Origin: Actinoalloteichus hoggarensis
GTDB taxonomy: Bacteria > Actinomycetota > Actinomycetes > Mycobacteriales > Pseudonocardiaceae
NCBI RefSeq assembly: GCF_002234535.1
Contig: NZ_CP022521.1
Span: 5,022,001-5,086,000 of the forward strand
Reading direction: 5' to 3'
DNA: 64,000 bases
The position numbers were made by a program, and so were the translations under genes. The notes below the pieces were generated by a model that searched no databases, was not told the origin of the DNA, and saw only the letters and a list, made by a program, of their open reading frames with translations. Positions 26,602-35,201 of the stretch are shown in pieces. Position 1 is the stretch's first letter, and the number at the start of each line of letters is the position of its first letter.

Positions 26602-26895
26602 GGGACTCCCCTTTCGGCCGTGCCGTCAGGGTGGCCCGACGCCGTTGCCCGGCGTTTGAGCCGGTGTGACGGGTTGATGACGAGAGCCGGGGACCGCGGG
26701 CCGCCCGCGCGCCGACCACGCCCCCGTGCGACCTCGGCGGGTCCGGAGCAGACCGCCTGCCACGGCGCGCGGACTGACCACGGGCTCGGGTGTCCCAGCG
26801 CGATCGGGGAGCGTGTCGCGGCCCGTCGGGTCGTCCCACGGCCGACGGCCCGGCCGTGCTGGGCCGTCGTCGACGGCGAGGGCGGCCCGACCGCG

Positions 26896-27801
26896 TCAGT
26901 GCCGGAGGAGCTGCCGCACGACCGACCGGTAACGCCGCAAGGTCAGGCGCAGATCCTCGGTGGGCACCTCGCCGTCCCGCTGCCAGCGGGACCGCAGTTC
27001 GCCACGCCGTTCCTCCACGGCGTCGCGCAGCGAGTCCAGCACGTCGACCACCAGGGCGTCCGCGTCGCTCACGGCACGTCGCGGGTCGTCGACGAAGGAG
27101 ACCTGGAGGTCCTGCCACTGCGCCTGCCTGCGGCCCTGCTCCTCCGGTGCGAACAGCCGCGCCGGGTCGTCCCGGCCCGCCGCATCCGACCGATCCGGCA
27201 TGCCTGCCGCGGCGTCCGTGACGGCGGTCTGTCCGGCCGCCACCGCGGCCGGGTCGGGCGCGTCGAGGGGCAGGCCCGGCGACGGGTCGACGAGCGCCGC
27301 CTGGGCGGCGCCGTCCTGCACGCGGCGGCCGGCGGCGTAGTCCGCGATCGGTGGAGCCGAGTCGACCGGCTGCCTCCCGCCACGCGCCGGTCTGCGTCCG
27401 AGCCCCGGCGGCCGCGGCTCCTCCCGCCGCTCCGTCGGCGTCGTCTCGTCCGTCGGCACTCCCTGCTCAGTCGGCACTCCCTGCTCAGTCGGCGCTCCCT
27501 GCTCAGTCGGCACTTCCTGCTCCGTCGGCACTCCCTGCTCAGTCGGCGCTCCCTGCTCCGTCGGCGCTCCCTGCTCCGTCGGCACTTCCTGCTCCGTCGG
27601 CACTCCCTGCTCAGTCGGGACCGCCGGCTCGGTCGGCACCATCCGCCCGGACGGCGCCCCGCCGGGATCCGCCCCGATGCGACCCTCGTCCGAGGGCGAG
27701 GCGGCGGGCATCGCGACGTCGTCCCGTGCGATCGCGGCCCGCGCAGGCGGCTCCGTCGTCGACTCGCGTCGCGGTGCGTCATCCTGGGATCGGCGCATCA
27801 T
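26896..27801 (-). CDS. Unknown protein with (VPTEQG)n linker, paralogue of the next upstream gene
   Basis: A 301-residue protein. Residues 1-55 are Asp/Arg-rich, 56-120 are ten hexapeptide repeats of the type (G/E)(V/A)PTEQ, and the last 80 residues read WQDLQVSFVDDPRRAVSDAD, LVVDVLDSLRDAVEERRGEL and TEDLRLTLRRYRSVVRQLL. This end aligns by eye with the C-terminal domain of the protein encoded at 27871-28509 (RWTEVQGRFVDSPGPAVMEAD...TEDLRLAMRHYRALFEDLL). No membrane segment is seen, so it is probably soluble. Function unknown; the conserved domain occurs widely in actinobacterial hypothetical proteins. Confidence 0.7.
   Translation of the reverse strand: MMRRSQDDAPRRESTTEPPARAAIARDDVAMPAASPSDEGRIGADPGGAPSGRMVPTEPAVPTEQGVPTEQEVPTEQGAPTEQGAPTEQGVPTEQEVPTEQGAPTEQGVPTEQGVPTDETTPTERREEPRPPGLGRRPARGGRQPVDSAPPIADYAAGRRVQDGAAQAALVDPSPGLPLDAPDPAAVAAGQTAVTDAAAGMPDRSDAAGRDDPARLFAPEEQGRRQAQWQDLQVSFVDDPRRAVSDADALVVDVLDSLRDAVEERRGELRSRWQRDGEVPTEDLRLTLRRYRSVVRQLLRH
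27445..27624 (-). repeat. Ten in-frame 18-base units coding for (G/E)(V/A)PTEQ
   Basis: Ten gapless 18-base copies within the gene at 26896-27801; plus-strand unit CTGCTCAGTCGGCACTCC with few variants (CAG/CCG third bases, GCG/GCA). The near identity at DNA level suggests recent expansion and likely length variation. Confidence 0.92.
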
Positions 27802-27870
27802 CGCCTCCGTCTCGATTCAGGCGGCCTGCGGGACCCGCACGGCCTGCTCTTGGTGTCGCGGGGCCGGCCG

Positions 27871-28509
27871 TCAGGCGGGGTGCCGGGCATCCGTCGGTCG
27901 GGCCTCGGGGCGTGGAGCGGGAGCCGGGTCGGGCGACGGGACGGCGGTCGCGTCGCCGTCACTCGGCAGGCCTGCCTGCTCGTCGCCGAGGAGGTCCTCG
28001 AAGAGCGCGCGGTAGTGCCGCATCGCGAGCCGGAGGTCCTCGGTCGCCGCCTCGCCCCCGACGCCGCGCTCCAGCACGCGATGTGCCTCGCGATAGTGCT
28101 CGAGGCTCCTCCCATGATCGACGGAGAGGTCCGTCACCTGCTGCCGATAGCCCTCCGTCGGGTAGCCCCGCTCCGCCATCAGGCTGGTGATCAGCCGATC
28201 CGCCTCCATGACGGCCGGCCCGGGCGAGTCGACGAATCGACCCTGGACCTCGGTCCAGCGGTGCGTGTAACGCCGTCGCATCTCGGCCGAGGCAGGCCGG
28301 ACGTTCAAGTCCGCATGGCGCCTCTCCCGCTCGGTCAGTTCACGCTCCACCGCACGATGGTCCGGAGACTCCGCCAGCAGCCGTTCGTACTCCGGCCCGA
28401 ACCGACGCCGCAGGCGTGCCCGCCGAAGCCGCTCTCGCAGGACGAACCCCGCCACGAGGGCGGCGAGTATCAGGACGACGACGACGGCGATGGTCAGCAC
28501 GGTGTTCAC
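27871..28509 (-). CDS. Unknown membrane-anchored protein with the paralogous C-terminal domain
   Basis: A 212-residue protein. One N-terminal membrane helix (VLTIAVVVVLILAALVAGFVL) is followed by a basic stretch (RERLRRARLRRRFG), ERLLAESPDHRAVERELTER, and the domain TEVQGRFVDSPGPAVMEADR ... TEDLRLAMRHYRALFEDLL shared with its downstream neighbour. The tail is Pro/Asp-rich. The basic segment after the helix places the bulk in the cytoplasm. It precedes the soluble paralogue by 69 bases on the same strand; the two may work together. Confidence 0.75.
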   Translation of the reverse strand: MNTVLTIAVVVVLILAALVAGFVLRERLRRARLRRRFGPEYERLLAESPDHRAVERELTERERRHADLNVRPASAEMRRRYTHRWTEVQGRFVDSPGPAVMEADRLITSLMAERGYPTEGYRQQVTDLSVDHGRSLEHYREAHRVLERGVGGEAATEDLRLAMRHYRALFEDLLGDEQAGLPSDGDATAVPSPDPAPAPRPEARPTDARHPA

Positions 28510-29130
28510 ACCGGCCTCCTCGGTATCGGGATGAACGTCTCGACTGGCGGCCTTGGTCCCCGGACGCCTCCGCGGTCAAACGTGCGCGAGCGTCGTCTGG
28601 GCCGAACGGCGCGCCGCGGTGCGTCCGGTCGGCGCACACGCCCCGCGGCTCTGGGTGCTCGCCGTTCTCGGGGCAACCCGCTGCTCGCGGGGTGCCCTAC
28701 GCTCTGGGGACACCTGCCGCTCTGGGGGTCCTGCCGCTCTGGTGCAGCTCTGTCGGCACAGGTCGGTACGGCGGCGACGCGGGGCGGCGACGAGAAGACT
28801 GCGGCGACCGTCCGGATACGGTGGCGGAGGGTGAGTCCCGCCCACTCGGCACACTCCGTCGCGCGCGATGGGCCGAAATACCTCGAAAGTGTGCACGATG
28901 ACGCGGGAAGCGGCGACAGATCGGCACAGGCCGTACCGCCGCATCTGCTTCCGCGCCGGTCAAACACGGAACATCCCGACCGATCACCATGCGTGAGGAG
29001 AAGGGCCGCGCGTCACTAGATCGGTGGAGAAGCCGGCTGGTGGTGGCGCGGTGCGACTCGACCGATGCAGTCTGGTGGGGAGCGACGATGCAGTCCTGGT
29101 ATCCAGCCGAGACCGGTCAGGAGGGCAGCG
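28510..29130. other. Gene-poor spacer
   Basis: 621 bases upstream of the paralogous pair (minus) and of the small IF2_N-like gene (plus). A short imperfect repeat of CTCTGGGG/GCCGCTCTGG elements lies near 28650-28750. No RNA gene or coding frame is supported. Confidence 0.5.
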
Positions 29131-29379
29131 ATGGCCGATCGCCACTCGCGGGCTCAGGCTCGTGACTCCACAGGTGGACCTTCGCCCGAGCGTGCGGCGA
29201 GCCCGGCCGGATCGGGTGGAGAACGCGCCTACTGCGTCGCCGAACGGCTCGGCCGGTGCCCCTCCGAGGTGCTCCGGGTGCTGCACGACCTGGGCTACCG
29301 AGGATCGAGGGCATCCACCGTCCTGGCACCTCGGATCGTCACCGAGGTCGAGAGCGTGCTCATCGCGACGCGAGATTGA
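29131..29379 (+). CDS. Small protein with an IF2_N-like domain
   Basis: An 82-residue protein: a charged, flexible first half, then AYCVAERLGRCPSEVLRVLHDLGYRGSRASTVLAPRIVTEVES. The pattern (hydrophobic-A-x-x-L-G...S-E-V-L-x-x-L...A-S-x-L....I) matches the N-terminal four-helix module of bacterial IF-2, which binds the ribosome or nucleic acid. ATG 29131 has CAGGAGGG upstream; the frame extends 66 bases further back without support. A free-standing IF2_N module in such a small protein is uncommon. Function unknown. Confidence 0.6.
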   Translation: MADRHSRAQARDSTGGPSPERAASPAGSGGERAYCVAERLGRCPSEVLRVLHDLGYRGSRASTVLAPRIVTEVESVLIATRD

Positions 29380-29858
29380 GCGGGCGATGACGGGGTAACC
29401 GGCGAAGAATCGCGATCAGATGACCTTGGCGAGCGCGACAAGGCAGGTCGCGAGTGCCACCAGAAGGGGATCGCGATGTTCGGACATGCCTCGCAGGGAG
29501 TTCCGCAGCCTCGTCCCACCGCTGAAGGCAGCGGCGGCAGCCGAGGAGACCAGTCCTCGCCCGATTCCACCGACGGCCGGGAGGCGGGCTTCCCGACCGA
29601 CGACGACGAGATTCAACGGGCCGACCTGCCCACGGTCTACAGAGGTCTCGACTGACGATCTCGGTCGACGGGGTTTCTCAGACGGGGTTCCTCGACCGGC
29701 GGAGGTCTCGGCCGGTCGAACCCGTTCCCGGCCGCGGCCTCGACCGCGACACACCCGAGGCGCCGGGCGGCCCGGTGCGCCGAAGCCCGCCAGGCATCAG
29801 TCGATGCGGCCACGACGCACCCCGGCCACCGCCTGCGCGAACCCGGCGCGTACCTCCG
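29380..29858. other. Spacer between convergent genes, no supported gene
   Basis: 479 bases. The plus frame from 29420 is Arg/Pro/Ser-rich with no start signal and looks like composition-driven open frame. No clear terminator hairpin was picked out. Confidence 0.5.
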
Positions 29859-30956
29859 CTACTCGGTGACCCGGCCCGCGTGCTCGGCACCGTGCCGGAT
29901 CGACAGCGTCATCGAGCCCGCGGCCTCCATCGACCTCCGAGGGGCGCCGACGACGGTCGGCGAGACGACGGGAAGGCTGACGCCGAGCACCCGTGCGAGT
30001 TCGTCCTCCTCGGTCCACTGTTCCACCAGATCGGGAACCAGCCGGTGGGCATCGGCCAACCGCAGCAGGATGGCGTCTCGCAAGCCCCAGGGACAGATGT
30101 CGAGGCGGTCGCTGTCCAACAGGCTCATCGCCGTCTCGGCCACCACCGCGCCCGCGAGGATCTGCGCCGAGCGTGACGAGGAGACGCCGGGCAGCACCGC
30201 GCGATGCTTGGGATCAAGGCGGGCCAGCGGCGGAATCCACCGGCGTAGATCGGCGCGCAGCAGCGGCCTCGGCTCCCGGCCGGGCCCCGTCCCCGAGGCG
30301 AGCCTGCAGAGCTGGGTGAGGATCTTGGACGCGCCGACGAAGCGCGTCGAGCCGGTCAGCCTGCGGCGCGGGCCGCGCAACGCACGTTCGAGCACCTCGC
30401 GAACGTGCGCGGTCAGCAGCTCCGTCTTCGGAACCGAGGGCGAGTCGGCGAGGAACTCCCGGGTGAGGCGAGCGGCGCCCAGCGGCAGCGAGGCGGCCAG
30501 GCTCGGCTCCTCGGTCTCGCCGAGTGCCAGCTCCATCGTGCCACCGCCGATGTCGATCAGCGTGAGCTGTTCGCAGGACCACCCGAACCAACGGTGAGCC
30601 GCGAAGTACGAGAGCCTGGCCTCGTCCTCCGGACGCAGGAAGGCGAGTTCGACGCCGCTGTGCTCGCGGATGCGACTGCTCGCCGCCTCCTGGTTCACGG
30701 CGTCGCGCACGGCCGAGGTGGCGTAGGCGAGCAGCGCGGTGACCCGAAGCTCGCCCGCCGCGACCACACAGCGGCGCACCGCCTCGGCGACGCGCTCGAG
30801 ACCGTCGGGAAGGATCTCTCCGTCGCGTGTGGTGAACTCGGCCAGCCGCGTGCTGACTCGGACGATCCTGGTCATCACGGGCGGCACCCCGGGGCGACAC
30901 TCCAGCAGCTCCAGTTTCGCCGCCACCGAGCCGACGTCGAGCACGGCGATCTTCAT
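29859..30956 (-). CDS. ppx: Ppx/GppA exopolyphosphatase-family protein
   Basis: A 365-residue protein of the ASKHA fold. MKIAVLDVGSVAAKLELLEC is the phosphate-1 motif, ALLAYATSAVRDAVN and LRPEDEARLSYFAA are typical, LTLIDIGGGTMELALGETEE is the phosphate-2 motif, and RFVGASKILTQLCRLA follows. It should hydrolyse polyphosphate or pppGpp. The first motif is altered: VGSVAAKL in place of the usual GSNS. The start at 30956 matches the family's first residues. It is divergent from the sugar ATPase gene, sharing a 371-base intergenic region. Confidence 0.85.
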   Translation of the reverse strand: MKIAVLDVGSVAAKLELLECRPGVPPVMTRIVRVSTRLAEFTTRDGEILPDGLERVAEAVRRCVVAAGELRVTALLAYATSAVRDAVNQEAASSRIREHSGVELAFLRPEDEARLSYFAAHRWFGWSCEQLTLIDIGGGTMELALGETEEPSLAASLPLGAARLTREFLADSPSVPKTELLTAHVREVLERALRGPRRRLTGSTRFVGASKILTQLCRLASGTGPGREPRPLLRADLRRWIPPLARLDPKHRAVLPGVSSSRSAQILAGAVVAETAMSLLDSDRLDICPWGLRDAILLRLADAHRLVPDLVEQWTEEDELARVLGVSLPVVSPTVVGAPRRSMEAAGSMTLSIRHGAEHAGRVTE

Positions 30957-31148
30957 CGCGCCCCGGCAGCGGATTCGTAGGCCATCGTGGTCACCACACT
31001 CCTTCGGTTCCGATCACCCAAGGTAGCCAATTATTGCCCGATCCGCTACAGTGAGTAATTTTCATGCTTGGGTCAGGCCTGTTGACCCAGTCGATCACCG
31101 TGAGTCTGCCTGCTCGACGGACGCGGCGGAGGAACCGTCCATTTCGTT

Positions 31149-31170
31149 GGCCACTGAACTAACAGTGGCC
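31149..31170. promoter_or_regulatory. Perfect 8+6+8 inverted repeat GGCCACTG-AACTAA-CAGTGGCC
   Basis: A symmetric element in the divergent region between ppx and the sugar ATPase, 18 bases upstream of the ATPase -35 box. It could be an activator/repressor site or a hairpin in a ppx-directed leader; its position suggests a control element. Confidence 0.5.
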
Positions 31171-31188
31171 TGGTGCGGCCAACCTTCA

Positions 31189-31231
31189 TTGACAGTGACT
31201 CACCGCACTCCTACGGTCGTAAGCGCTTTCT
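31189..31231 (+). promoter_or_regulatory. Promoter with LacI-type operator for the sugar ABC ATPase
   Basis: TTGACA (31189-31194), a 17-base spacer, TACGGT (31212-31217), then GTAAGCGCTTTCT (31219-31231). The AAGCGCTT core is a LacI/CcpA-type palindrome. A repressor bound here would block open-complex formation or escape. The same 13 bases recur at 37792. Confidence 0.75.
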
Positions 31232-31327
31232 CACCCAAGGTCGGGTCTGCGCGGCGAGTCCGTTCCGGCGCCCGGCCTCATCGACTGGGCCCGCGCGCGG
31301 CGCGTGTGCCGACTAAGGAGAATCGCG

Positions 31328-32416
31328 ATGGCCGATGTGGCTTACAGGGGTGCTTCGCGGGTGTTCGCGGGAACGCCCCCGGTCAAGGCCGTGGACCAGC
31401 TCGATCTGGAGATCTCCGACGGCGAGTTCCTCGTCCTGGTCGGCCCCTCAGGCTCCGGCAAGTCCACCGCCCTACGCATGCTCGCCGGACTCGAGGACAT
31501 CGACGAAGGCGCCATCCAGATCGGCGGCCGCGACGTCACCCACACCCCGCCCAAAGGCCGCGACATCGCCATGGTCTTCCAGTCCTACGCCCTCTACCCC
31601 CACATGACCGTCGCCGAGAACATGGGCTTCGCCCTCAAACTCCGCCGCATCCCCAAAGACCAGATCAAAGCCAAGGTCGACGAAGCCGCCCGCATGCTCG
31701 ACCTCACCCCCTACCTCGACCGCAAACCCAAAGCCCTCTCCGGCGGACAACGCCAACGCGTCGCCATGGGCCGCGCCATCGTCCGCGAACCCTCCGTCTT
31801 CCTCATGGACGAACCCCTCTCCAACCTCGACGCCAAACTCCGCGTCGAAACCCGCGCCAACATCGCCGCCCTCCAACAACGCCTCGACACCACCACCATC
31901 TACGTCACCCACGACCAGGTCGAAGCCATGACCATGGGCCACCGCGTCGCCGTCCTCAAAGACGGCCTCCTCCAACAATGCGACACCCCCCGCACCCTCT
32001 ACGACGCCCCCGCCAACGCCTTCGTCGCCGGCTTCATGGGCTCCCCCGCCATGAACCTCAAAACCGCCACCCTCCACCCCGACGGCGCCCACCTCGACGG
32101 ACTCACCATCCCCCTCACCACCACCACCCGCACCACCCTCGACACCGACACCATCACCATCGGCATCCGCCCCGAGAACCTCCACCTCACCACCACCGAA
32201 CCCGGCATCACCCTCACCGTCGACCTCGTCGAAGAACTCGGCGCCGACGCCTACGTCTACGGCACCACCACCGCCGACACCCCCGAACGCTTCATCGTCC
32301 GCGTCGACTCCCGCACCCCACCCACCATCGGACAACAAGTCACCGCCACCCTCACCACCCCCGACCACACCCACCTCTTCCACCCCACCACCGGAAACCG
32401 CATCACCACCAACTAA
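31328..32416 (+). CDS. msiK: MsiK/UgpC-type ABC sugar importer ATPase
   Basis: A 362-residue ATPase of the MalK/MsiK group: Walker A GPSGSGKST, Q-loop FQSYALYPHMTV, signature LSGGQRQRVAMGRAI, Walker B VFLMDEPLSNLD, H-loop THD, then a C-terminal regulatory TOBE domain. In actinobacteria one such ATPase energises several sugar permeases, consistent with the absence of permease or binding-protein genes here. ATG 31328 follows AAGGAG. From about 31440 the base use changes: the coding strand is extremely C-rich and G-poor and uses AAA/CAA codons rare in its neighbours. Confidence 0.88.
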   Translation: MADVAYRGASRVFAGTPPVKAVDQLDLEISDGEFLVLVGPSGSGKSTALRMLAGLEDIDEGAIQIGGRDVTHTPPKGRDIAMVFQSYALYPHMTVAENMGFALKLRRIPKDQIKAKVDEAARMLDLTPYLDRKPKALSGGQRQRVAMGRAIVREPSVFLMDEPLSNLDAKLRVETRANIAALQQRLDTTTIYVTHDQVEAMTMGHRVAVLKDGLLQQCDTPRTLYDAPANAFVAGFMGSPAMNLKTATLHPDGAHLDGLTIPLTTTTRTTLDTDTITIGIRPENLHLTTTEPGITLTVDLVEELGADAYVYGTTTADTPERFIVRVDSRTPPTIGQQVTATLTTPDHTHLFHPTTGNRITTN

Positions 32417-32595
32417 CCAACCGGCACACACCTAGGACACCCGGCCCGCGAGACGCCCGCGAGGACACGCGGGCCGAGGCGAAGGCCGTGGCTTGACCCA
32501 TCCAGACGCGCCTGCCTACGCTTGCGAATGAAAAGCGCACCCTGCCTGGCAAGGCCGGTGATCGGCGCAGGGTCGGCCACGGCAGGAGTCCTCTG

Positions 32596-33654
32596 ATGTT
32601 CGATCAACCGTCGACCGGCATCGCGACGCTGGTCGATGTGGCGCGGGCGGCCGAGGTGTCCCTGGCCACCGCGTCCAGGGTGCTCAACGGCAGCCCGCGC
32701 AAGGTCCGCGAGGACCTCCGGGCCCGCGTGATGAAGGCGGCGGAGGCGCTGAACTACGCGCCGAACGCACAGGCGCAAGCCATGGCACGCGGCCACACGA
32801 ACGTCGTCGGCCTCGTCGTCCACGACATCGCCGATCCGTACTTCTCGTCGATCTCGGCGGGCGTGATGCGGCATGCCGAGGACAACGGCCTGATCGTCAC
32901 GATGGCGAGCACGCTGCGCAGGCCGGAGCGCGAGGTGGAGTACGTCGCCGCGCTGCGGGCACAGCGCGCACAGGCCGTGGTGCTGGCGGGCAGCCGCGTG
33001 ACCGATCAGGCCCTCCAGGACCGGCTGGCCGACGAGCTGGCCCGCTTCCAGGCCGCGGGCGGTCGGGTGGCGATGATCAGCCAGCGTCGTATCGAGGTCG
33101 ACACGATCACCCTGGAGAACCACGCCGGGGCACGAGCGCTGGCCCGCGCTCTCTACGAGGGCGGCTATCGCCGCTTCGGCGTGCTCGGCGGGCCGGCGGA
33201 GCTGATGACGGCCCGGGACCGCCTCGCGGGGTTCCGCGAAGGCCTGGCCGACCACGGCGCCCAGCTGCCCGACGAACTCGTGGTGCACGGCGGCTTCACC
33301 CGCGACGGCGGCTATCACGCCCTGCGCGAGCTGCTGAGCAGGCGCGACGACGTGGACTGCCTCTTCGCGGTCAACGACGTGATGGCGGTCGGCGCGATGG
33401 CGGCGCTGCGCGACCTCGGCCGCAGGCTGCCCGACGACATGGCCGTGGCGGGCTTCGACGACATCGCCACCCTCCGCGACGTCACGCCCGCGCTGACGAC
33501 GGTGCGCGTCCCGTTGGAAGAGCTGGGCGCCATGGCGGTGAGCCTGGTGCTCGATCCCGATCCGGACGAGCCCCGGACGCGACGGGTGCGGGGTGAGGTC
33601 GTGATCCGGGCCAGCACGCCGAAGGCGGACCCCGGCACGCGAAGCGAGGCCTGA
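32596..33654 (+). CDS. LacI-family transcriptional regulator
   Basis: A 352-residue repressor. N-terminal helix-turn-helix ATLVDVARAAEVSLATASRV with hinge LNYAPNAQAQAMARG, then a periplasmic-binding-type sensor (VVGLVVHDIADPYFSSISAG ... CLFAVNDVMAVGAMAALRDLG ... MAVAGFDDIATLRDVTPALTTV). It follows the sugar ATPase by 179 bases and is a good candidate to bind the AAGCGCTT operators at 31219 and 37792. Its effector is unknown. GAAAAGCGC near 32530 in its leader may be a half-site for autoregulation. Confidence 0.92.
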   Translation: MFDQPSTGIATLVDVARAAEVSLATASRVLNGSPRKVREDLRARVMKAAEALNYAPNAQAQAMARGHTNVVGLVVHDIADPYFSSISAGVMRHAEDNGLIVTMASTLRRPEREVEYVAALRAQRAQAVVLAGSRVTDQALQDRLADELARFQAAGGRVAMISQRRIEVDTITLENHAGARALARALYEGGYRRFGVLGGPAELMTARDRLAGFREGLADHGAQLPDELVVHGGFTRDGGYHALRELLSRRDDVDCLFAVNDVMAVGAMAALRDLGRRLPDDMAVAGFDDIATLRDVTPALTTVRVPLEELGAMAVSLVLDPDPDEPRTRRVRGEVVIRASTPKADPGTRSEA

Positions 33655-34399
33655 CCGCCGCGACCTCGCCGCGCCGGGACATGTTCGGCGCGCGGCCCGG
33701 CACCTGGCTGGATTCGTCCCCTGCCGCCCGAGACCGCCGTCCCCGGAGCCGCCTCACGGCCGCGCCCTTCCCGATCGGCGACGGCACGCCGCGGCGATCA
33801 CGTCGACGCCTAGCCGGCCCGACGCCACCCCGCCCGGACGCTCCCGTGGCGCGCGTGCCCACCGCCGCCCGCGCCCCAGCCGAGGACCCCGCTCGCCGAA
33901 CCGGACCGCGCACGACCGCACACCCGGGGCCCGCCGGAGAATCGAGCACGCCGCACCGGCCGCGGTCTCCGCCGCCGATCCGGCGAGCCCGCACGGGCTC
34001 CGGAGAAGACGGTCCGCGGACGACGGAAGCCTGCAATCACTTGTCCGAGTGAGATCGGACGCGGCTAGTCAGTCCGCAATGGACGAGATCGTGACCGTTT
34101 ACCGGCGCTACGGCCGATCATGTCCACACAAGAGTGACAAGAACGCACATATCGAGTGAGAGAGCAGCCGGCGCCTTCACCGCCGGAGAGCCGGTCTCAC
34201 GCCCCCGGTGTCGACGGCGGTGTCCGGCGACGGCACGATCCCGAACGAGGCGCGGCTTCTTTCCCGCGGCGAGCGATCGCCGGTCGTCCGACCGTCGTCG
34301 ACGGCACGGGAGATCACGCGGCGGCCTGCGCGGCGCGGCACGCTGGAACAGGCGGCATTCTTCTCCGGGCGAGGGCGACGGCCCCCGCCCGGAACACGA
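33655..34399. other. Spacer without supported genes
   Basis: 745 bases between the LacI gene and the 3' end of the Lsr2 paralogue. A small inverted repeat GTCCGA-N6-TCGGAC lies at 34043-34060. Bases 34030-34160 are less GC-rich than average. No RNA gene recognised. Confidence 0.5.
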
Positions 34400-34879
34400 T
34401 CAGTTGCTCGCGGAGCTGAATCGGGGAAGAGACACCGCAGGCTTGCTGTTCTCCTCCTGCCTGACAGGTTCCTGCGCGGGCTTGGCGACCTCGAGATTCA
34501 ACGCGGACACGTCCAGCGGGATCTCGCCACGCGCGGCCGCCCGCTCCTCGGCGACCCGCTTGACCTCGGCCTCTCTGGCCGCCGCGGCCGCCTCCAGGCG
34601 AGCCCGGTGCTGCTCCTTGGAGCGCTGGGCCACCGCGCGGATCTGATCGGTGGCCTTCTTGCGCTCGACGCGCTCCTGCGCAGGGTCCGCCGCCTCGACG
34701 CGGTGCGAGACCGGGCGACCGTGCGTGATATAGGGAGCCAACAGTTCGCGCAGCGAAGTAGCGTTGCGTTCGGAGAGGTCGATTTCGTAGTTAACCCCGT
34801 CCAAGGCGAACTGCACCGTGTGCTGGGCAGGCTCTCCGTCGAGGTCGTCAACCAGTTCGACGCAGACACGCTCGGCCAT
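34400..34879 (-). CDS. Lsr2 paralogue with altered, extended C-terminal half
   Basis: About 159 residues. The first 55 are an Lsr2 N-terminal dimerisation/oligomerisation domain (VCVELVDDLDGEPAQHTVQF, DGVNYEIDLSERNATSLREL). Then comes an Ala/Glu/Arg-rich predicted helix of about 55 residues (KATDQIRAVAQRSKEQ ... EVKRVAEERAA), and where Lsr2 has its AT-hook-like RGR the text is ARGEIPLDV, so the second Arg is Glu. DNA binding of the Lsr2 type is therefore doubtful, while mixed oligomers with Lsr2 seem possible. I chose MAERV (34879), matching Lsr2's MAQKV; ATG 34885 is two codons upstream. Divergent from lsr2. Confidence 0.75.
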   Translation of the reverse strand: MAERVCVELVDDLDGEPAQHTVQFALDGVNYEIDLSERNATSLRELLAPYITHGRPVSHRVEAADPAQERVERKKATDQIRAVAQRSKEQHRARLEAAAAAREAEVKRVAEERAAARGEIPLDVSALNLEVAKPAQEPVRQEENSKPAVSLPRFSSASN

Positions 34880-35201
34880 GATCACCTAGTCTTTCCCGTG
34901 GTACCACGTAGCCGCCGCTTACGACCTGCGGCGACGTCCCTGATTCTAACCTAATCGACCGGGGCGACCGAAACCGCCGCCGCCACGCTGAGCAGGGTGG
35001 AAGTATGCCGTCTCAGCGACCTATAGCCACACCCGCCCGGCGGGCGTGTGACGACCCCGATAGCGGGCTTAGACAAGCGGTGAAGCGACATCTGCACCCG
35101 ACCATGTTTATGATTGTCGTCAGTGGGATACCTTGACGCGCGCGGACCTCACGGTCAACGCATAGGCATCCGAATGACAGACGAACATTTAAGGAGTCCC
35201 C

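Noticed and set aside
25396-29019. A 1207-codon plus-strand open frame
   Set aside because: It lies opposite several well-supported minus-strand genes, has Arg/Gly/Pro-rich composition and no ribosome binding site; it is a mirror of GC-rich codon use.
29420-29869. Plus-strand 149-codon frame before ppx
   Set aside because: Low-complexity Arg/Pro/Ser text, no ribosome binding site, overlaps the ppx 3' end.
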